From: an uncultured Hyphomonas sp.
GTDB lineage: Bacteria; Pseudomonadota; Alphaproteobacteria; Caulobacterales; Hyphomonadaceae
Reading direction: 5' to 3'
Assembly (NCBI RefSeq): GCF_963675305.1
Contig: NZ_OY776147.1
Span: forward strand, 1,116,001-1,180,000
DNA: 64,000 nucleotides
Both the position numbers and the translations under genes were made by a program. This document shows positions 60,374 to 64,000 of this stretch, one piece after another. The notes beneath the pieces are model-generated. The model saw only the letters and a program-made list of their open reading frames with translations. It had not been told where the DNA came from and ran no database searches. How positions within the stretch are numbered: the first letter of the stretch is position 1; each line of letters opens with the position of its first letter.

Positions 60374-61188
60374 GGTGTTGTCAGCGGAACCGGACTTGAG
60401 GTGAGCAATCCAGGCGTTTAGCCTCAGGAAATGGCCAAGAACCCGTTTCGCTACTTTAAAACCTCGCCTGAGATCATCCAGCTTGGCGTGATGATGTATG
60501 TCAGATTCCCGCTGTCTCTGCGCAATGTCGAAGATCTCCTGCATGAGCGTGGGATCGACATCTGCCACGAAAGCGTCCGGCTTTGGGTCGACCGCTTCGG
60601 TACTTACTTCGCCCATGAGATCCGCAAGCGCCGGTCGGAATCGATGCGGCGAAGCCCGCAATGGCGATGGCACCTGGACGAGGTATTCGTCAAAATCAGA
60701 GGCGAGCGACACTACCTCTGGCGCGCGGTGGATCACGAGGGCGAAGTCCTTGAATCGTATGTGACGAAGAAGCGTGACAAGGCTGCGGCGTTGAAATTCC
60801 TCAAGAAAGCAATGAAGCGATACGGTAAACCGCATATTGTCGTAACGGACAAATGTCCCTCCTATCGGGCGGCAATGAAGATGATTGGAAATGAGACGCG
60901 TCAGGAAACGGGCAGGCATTTGAACAACCGTGCCGAGAATTCGCACTTACCGTTCCGAAGGCGAGAACGGGCGATGTCCCGATTTCGGCGTATGCGAAGT
61001 CTGCAGAAGTTCGTCTCAGTTCATTCGTCAGTGTACAATCACTTCAACTTCGAAAGGCACATCAACACAAGAATCCGGTTCAAGCAGAAACGCGACGTCG
61101 CGCTTCGCGAGTGGCGCGACCTTCTCGTCGCTTAGGACCTGCTGGTCCGCGAATTACGGAGACTGGTTCGAGTTTGTCTGACAGCACC
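60374..61188 (+). mobile_element. Complete IS6-family element, copy 2
   Basis: An 815-base element with terminal repeats GGTGTTGTCAGCGGAAC (left) and the complement of GGTGCTGTCAGACAAAC (right). It interrupts the IS3 fragment. The bases outside the two ends do not match, so no target duplication is seen. The transposase gene is intact. Confidence 0.88.
60431..61135 (+). CDS. IS6-family transposase, copy 2
   Basis: A 234-residue transposase closely related to copy 1. Start MAKNPFRYFKTSPEIIQLGVMMY; catalytic acids in WHLDEVFVKIRG, VVTDKCPSYRAAM and RAENSHLPFRRRERAM. No frameshift or stop is seen. Several differences from copy 1 (for example SYVTKKRDKAAALKFLKKAM) show the two are not recent duplicates. 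Confidence 0.93.
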   Translation: MAKNPFRYFKTSPEIIQLGVMMYVRFPLSLRNVEDLLHERGIDICHESVRLWVDRFGTYFAHEIRKRRSESMRRSPQWRWHLDEVFVKIRGERHYLWRAVDHEGEVLESYVTKKRDKAAALKFLKKAMKRYGKPHIVVTDKCPSYRAAMKMIGNETRQETGRHLNNRAENSHLPFRRRERAMSRFRRMRSLQKFVSVHSSVYNHFNFERHINTRIRFKQKRDVALREWRDLLVA

Positions 61189-61194
61189 TTGTTG

Positions 61195-61548
61195 ATGACG
61201 TACATCCTGTCGTTTGTGAGATTTTCACTGAAGAAGAATGAGCGCAAATCCCTTGCGTTGCATGCCAAGTATTTCCCGCTTTGGACAGCGATGGCACTAA
61301 CTGCTTCGTTGGTGTTCGGAACGACTAGCTACATCGGCGTCGCGGTATTCGGCGTCGCTGTCGTCATATTCGTTTTGGGGTTAAGTTTCATTCAATATGG
61401 CTTGAAGGGACAAATCCGTTCACTTGAGATGACCAATGAACGGAGAATAGAGTCGATTCAGATCGGATTTACGCTCTTAGGAGCGATATGCTTAGCAGTC
61501 GTGGTGTTGGCGGTGGATCGTATCATTCTTGCACTTGCCGCCCTTTGA
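61195..61548 (+). CDS. Small membrane protein
   Basis: A 117-residue protein. Three to four membrane segments are visible (FPLWTAMALTASLVFGTTSY, IGVAVFGVAVVIFVLGLSFI, IGFTLLGAICLAVVVLAVDR). A charged stretch (KGQIRSLEMTNERRIESIQ) lies between. The ATG is 7 bases after the end of IS6 copy 2, so the original promoter or start may be lost. No family recognised. Confidence 0.55.
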   Translation: MTYILSFVRFSLKKNERKSLALHAKYFPLWTAMALTASLVFGTTSYIGVAVFGVAVVIFVLGLSFIQYGLKGQIRSLEMTNERRIESIQIGFTLLGAICLAVVVLAVDRIILALAAL

Positions 61549-61587
61549 GGCCGGCCAACTAACGGTTCGAATGTGTTTCTCACCCAT

Positions 61588-62550
61588 TCATTTGAGAACA
61601 TGCCCCACCGATGGGCTTGCCCCGATCTCAGCGGCGCACCGAAAGCCAACATGCATCAATGCGGTGTCGGGAGTAGAATGGCTTCGCGCTGTCACCCTGA
61701 ATCCCTGACAAAAGTTCTGGTCGCAGAGAAATGAACCTCCGCGTTGGACCCGTTCAACGTCGCCCAGCTTGTTGCCGTGAAGGTCTGCGGGGTAGGGGAC
61801 ATATGGAGAACTCGTCCATTCCCAGACATTTCCCGCCAGATCCGAAAATCCAGTTGGGGCCTTGCCAAAATATCCAACGGGCGAGGTTCCAAGATACCCA
61901 TCTTCTCCTGTATTCAATACAGGAAATATTCCTTCCCAGGTATTGATGTGCCGTCGTGCTTCGAGTGAAGCTCTCGTCCTGGCATAGAAAACCGTGCCGT
62001 CAGGCGTTTGACCCATACGGGCCGCTCTTTCCCATTCAATTTCCGTTGGCAGGCGTGCACCGTAGGCTTGGCAGAATGCGTTGGCGTCATTCCACGAGAC
62101 CTGCGTGACCGGATGATTGTCTTCAGCAGGTTCATGCTTGGGCCCGCGCGGATACTCCCAGGTCGCACCTGATACGAGGGACCAATTCCCCGTGCCGCTT
62201 GTGAAGACACCGGCATCGCCAAATTTTTCCGCCTCTGTCACATAGCCCGTTTGTTCCACGAATGCGCGGAACTGTCCGACAGTCACCGGAGTTTCATCCA
62301 GCAGGAAGCCGGGCACCGATATTTCGAACTGCGGCCGTTCGTCAGGCGGTGCCAGGTCATCGCCTATCAAGGTCGTGGCGGTCGACAATTCGATCATGTT
62401 GGCTTGCCGCGGCGTCCGGATCTGCCAATCCACATCCTCGCCAGCGGAACCTGTGTCTGCGACTGATGGCAGGCGTGCAAAAACAGCGATTGCGAAAGCC
62501 GCGATCAGAATTGCGGCTGAGGCCTCCCGCGGAATGACAGATTTGAACAT
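61588..62550 (-). CDS. Formylglycine-generating enzyme
   Basis: A 320-residue FGE/SUMF1 family protein. An N-terminal hydrophobic segment (ASAAILIAAFAIAVFARL) predicts a membrane anchor or export signal. The family core is present: FLLDETPVTVGQFRAFVEQTGY, HPVTQVSWNDANAFCQAYGARLPTEIEWE and GNVWEWTSSPY. The active-site cysteines of true FGE are kept as C276 and C281 in GGSFLCDQNFC. Such enzymes convert a sulfatase Cys to formylglycine. No sulfatase is in the window. Confidence 0.88.
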   Translation of the reverse strand: MFKSVIPREASAAILIAAFAIAVFARLPSVADTGSAGEDVDWQIRTPRQANMIELSTATTLIGDDLAPPDERPQFEISVPGFLLDETPVTVGQFRAFVEQTGYVTEAEKFGDAGVFTSGTGNWSLVSGATWEYPRGPKHEPAEDNHPVTQVSWNDANAFCQAYGARLPTEIEWERAARMGQTPDGTVFYARTRASLEARRHINTWEGIFPVLNTGEDGYLGTSPVGYFGKAPTGFSDLAGNVWEWTSSPYVPYPADLHGNKLGDVERVQRGGSFLCDQNFCQGFRVTARSHSTPDTALMHVGFRCAAEIGASPSVGHVLK

Positions 62551-62580
62551 CTATAGGCTGGTCCTTTGCGAATGGTGGGC

Positions 62581-62610
62581 GGACCTGGGTGCCTGCAGGC
62601 ACCCAGGTCC
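62581..62610. repeat. 30-base perfect palindrome
   Basis: Bases 62581-62595 (GGACCTGGGTGCCTG) are followed immediately by their exact reverse complement. It stands in the 62-base space between the FGE start and the MmsA stop. It may be a terminator for mmsA or a protein-binding site; no T-run follows. Confidence 0.7.
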
Positions 62611-62612
62611 AC

Positions 62613-64000
62613 CTACTCCAGAGTGGGCATCGCATACTGGCTGGCCGCAGACCTGGACTTCGGCCACCGGGTGGAGATGGTCTTGAGCCGCGTATAGAAG
62701 CGGACGCCTTCTGCGCCATGCATATGGTGATCGCCGAACAGGGAGCGCTTCCATCCGCCGAAGGAGTGATACGCGACCGGCACGGGAATCGGGACATTGA
62801 CACCGACCATGCCGGCAAAGACTTCCCGTGTGAACCGCCGCGCTTCCTCTCCATCCGGTGTGTAGATGACAGCGCCGTTTCCATATTCGTGAGCATTGAT
62901 CAGATCGAGTGCTTCATCCAATGACGAACGCCGGACGATGCTGAGTACAGGACCGAAGATCTCTTCGTTCAGGATGCGCATACCGTCTGACACGCCGTCA
63001 AACAGCGATGGCCCGAGGAAATACCCTGACTGGGCCTCGTCCCCGAAGCCGCTCCGTCCATCGACGACCAAGTCGGCGCCTTCTGATTGTCCGACGCTCA
63101 CATAGCCAGTCACTTTATCCAGGTGCTGTTTGGAGATCAGGGGCCCCATGTCGGCGTCCGCCTGGGTCCCCGGGCCGACCTTCAAGTCTTTGATCCGCCT
63201 TTTAAGGGCGGCGACCAGAGTGTCTGCGACATCGTCTCCGACCGCCACAGCTACGGATACCGCCATGCAGCGTTCGCCCGCGGATCCGTAAGCGGCCCCC
63301 ATGAGCGCGTCTGCGGCTTCATCAATATCGGCACCCGGCATGATGACCATATGGTTCTTGGCACCGCCGAGCGCCTGGACACGTTTTCCATTGCCGGACG
63401 CCTGAGCATATATGTATTCGGCGACAGGGGTGGAGCCGACGAAACTGATGGCTTTTACTTCAGGATGATCCAACAGTTGGTCCACACAGGATTTGTCGCC
63501 ATGAACGACATTGAACACGCCGGCCGGGAGGCCGGCCTGCGCAAGGAGTTTAGCGATAAAGAGAGCCGCTGAAGGTGTCTTCTCGCTAGGCTTCAGGATG
63601 AACGTATTCCCGCAGGCGATGGCGACGGGGAACATCCACATCGGCACCATTGCCGGGAAATTGAATGGAGAAATACCAACGCAAACACCAAGCGGATATC
63701 TCAGGCCATAACTGTCGACGCCTGTGCCCACATTTTCTGATGCCAATCCGGTCAGGATATGGGGGATACCGGTAACATACTCGACAACTTCCAATCCGCG
63801 GGTGACTTCACCCATCGCATCCGATAAAACCTTTCCGTGTTCTGAAGTAATCAGCTGGGCGATATTCTCCTGATTAGCCTCCAGGAGTTCTCGGAAACGG
63901 AACATGATCCTGGCGCGCTTGATTGGCGTAGTTTCTGACCATGCAGGAAACGCTTTCCGCGCTGCATTTACCGCGGCTTCGACTTCGTCTGGTGTCGCGA
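62613..64000 (-). CDS. mmsA: CoA-acylating methylmalonate-semialdehyde dehydrogenase, partial
   Basis: The frame is open through the right window edge, so the N-terminus is missing; about 462 residues are visible. Family marks are PLGVCVGISPFNFPAMVPMWMFPVAIACGNTFILKPSEKTP, SFVGSTPVAEYIYAQA, ALGGAKNHMVIMPGAD and the nucleophile Cys in SAGERCMAVS. The enzyme turns methylmalonate semialdehyde and CoA into propionyl-CoA in valine and inositol breakdown. The PFNFPAM motif and GAKNH identify MmsA rather than other aldehyde dehydrogenases. Ends TRLKTISTRWP. Confidence 0.94.
   Translation of the reverse strand, partial: ATPDEVEAAVNAARKAFPAWSETTPIKRARIMFRFRELLEANQENIAQLITSEHGKVLSDAMGEVTRGLEVVEYVTGIPHILTGLASENVGTGVDSYGLRYPLGVCVGISPFNFPAMVPMWMFPVAIACGNTFILKPSEKTPSAALFIAKLLAQAGLPAGVFNVVHGDKSCVDQLLDHPEVKAISFVGSTPVAEYIYAQASGNGKRVQALGGAKNHMVIMPGADIDEAADALMGAAYGSAGERCMAVSVAVAVGDDVADTLVAALKRRIKDLKVGPGTQADADMGPLISKQHLDKVTGYVSVGQSEGADLVVDGRSGFGDEAQSGYFLGPSLFDGVSDGMRILNEEIFGPVLSIVRRSSLDEALDLINAHEYGNGAVIYTPDGEEARRFTREVFAGMVGVNVPIPVPVAYHSFGGWKRSLFGDHHMHGAEGVRFYTRLKTISTRWPKSRSAASQYAMPTLE

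Noticed and set aside
60017..60946. A 309-residue minus-strand frame spanning IS3 and IS6 sequence
   Set aside because: Only the first part (to 60,373) is IS3 transposase; the rest is antisense to the IS6 transposase.

Overview
The window reads as chromosome of a high-GC, aerobic alphaproteobacterium. The NDUFS4-like complex I subunit, the long L21 with a helix-hairpin-helix tail, the FAD Baeyer-Villiger monooxygenase, the lipid-anchored PQQ dehydrogenase and the acyl-CoA enzymes fit a marine Hyphomonadaceae or a related order. This placement is inferred from gene style, not from a marker search.

Layout. (1) 1-13,361 is core chromosome: an RND efflux pair, tRNA-Arg and tRNA-Pro, an NDUFS4-like protein, a TesB thioesterase, a FATP-type acyl-CoA ligase, a proB-GNAT-RimK-like operon, obgE, rpmA-rplU and tRNA-Ser(CGA). 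(2) About 13,500-31,200 is a genomic island beginning next to tRNA-Ser. It has a large serine recombinase with DUF2924 and DUF3489 partners, and helically phased CAGGGAA repeats at the recombinase 3' end. Next comes a type II-short CBASS operon (CD-NTase, E2-like protein, patatin phospholipase) with a divergent CapH/CapP-like repressor-protease pair and matching palindromic operators. Beside it lies an AT-richer minus-strand cassette: a membrane coiled-coil protein, a P-loop nucleotide kinase, a kinase fused to a PurA/PurZ-family synthetase, and a DUF7002-like protein. The island ends with a nuclease-like lipoprotein, a DUF2075 ATPase with a nuclease-like N-terminus, and an orphan TerL/DUF5681/ParB-methyltransferase cassette. 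(3) 31,200-33,450 holds a lipoprotein, an XRE regulator, a divergent SRAP protein and a small unknown. (4) 33,450-52,960 is a catabolic cluster: LysR and double-TetR regulators, an alpha/beta hydrolase, acyl-CoA ligase, AhpD-like protein, two SDRs, a Baeyer-Villiger monooxygenase, two unknowns, PQQ-cytochrome alcohol dehydrogenase, aldehyde dehydrogenase, TonB receptor and an iron-ADH-family reductase. (5) 52,980-61,190 is an IS graveyard with five IS6-family footprints, one IS1595 and one IS3 remnant around a 4.6 kb cargo (NmrA-like SDR, glycine-zipper lipoprotein, SGNH autotransporter, GlxA-type regulator). (6) 61,190-64,000 carries a small membrane protein, a formylglycine-generating enzyme and the C-terminal part of an MmsA dehydrogenase.

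The strongest candidate for an undescribed system is the 20,858-24,705 cassette. Its synthetase domain has the full PurA fold signature, but Ser replaces the catalytic Asp (GSEGKG instead of GDEGKG) and TFAD replaces the GTP-recognising TKLD motif. Both changes point to PurZ-like enzymes, which make 2-amino-deoxyadenylosuccinate in Z-genome phages. Here the domain is fused to a kinase, follows a paralogous kinase gene and sits beside CBASS in a bacterial island. Its chemistry and any defence role are inference.
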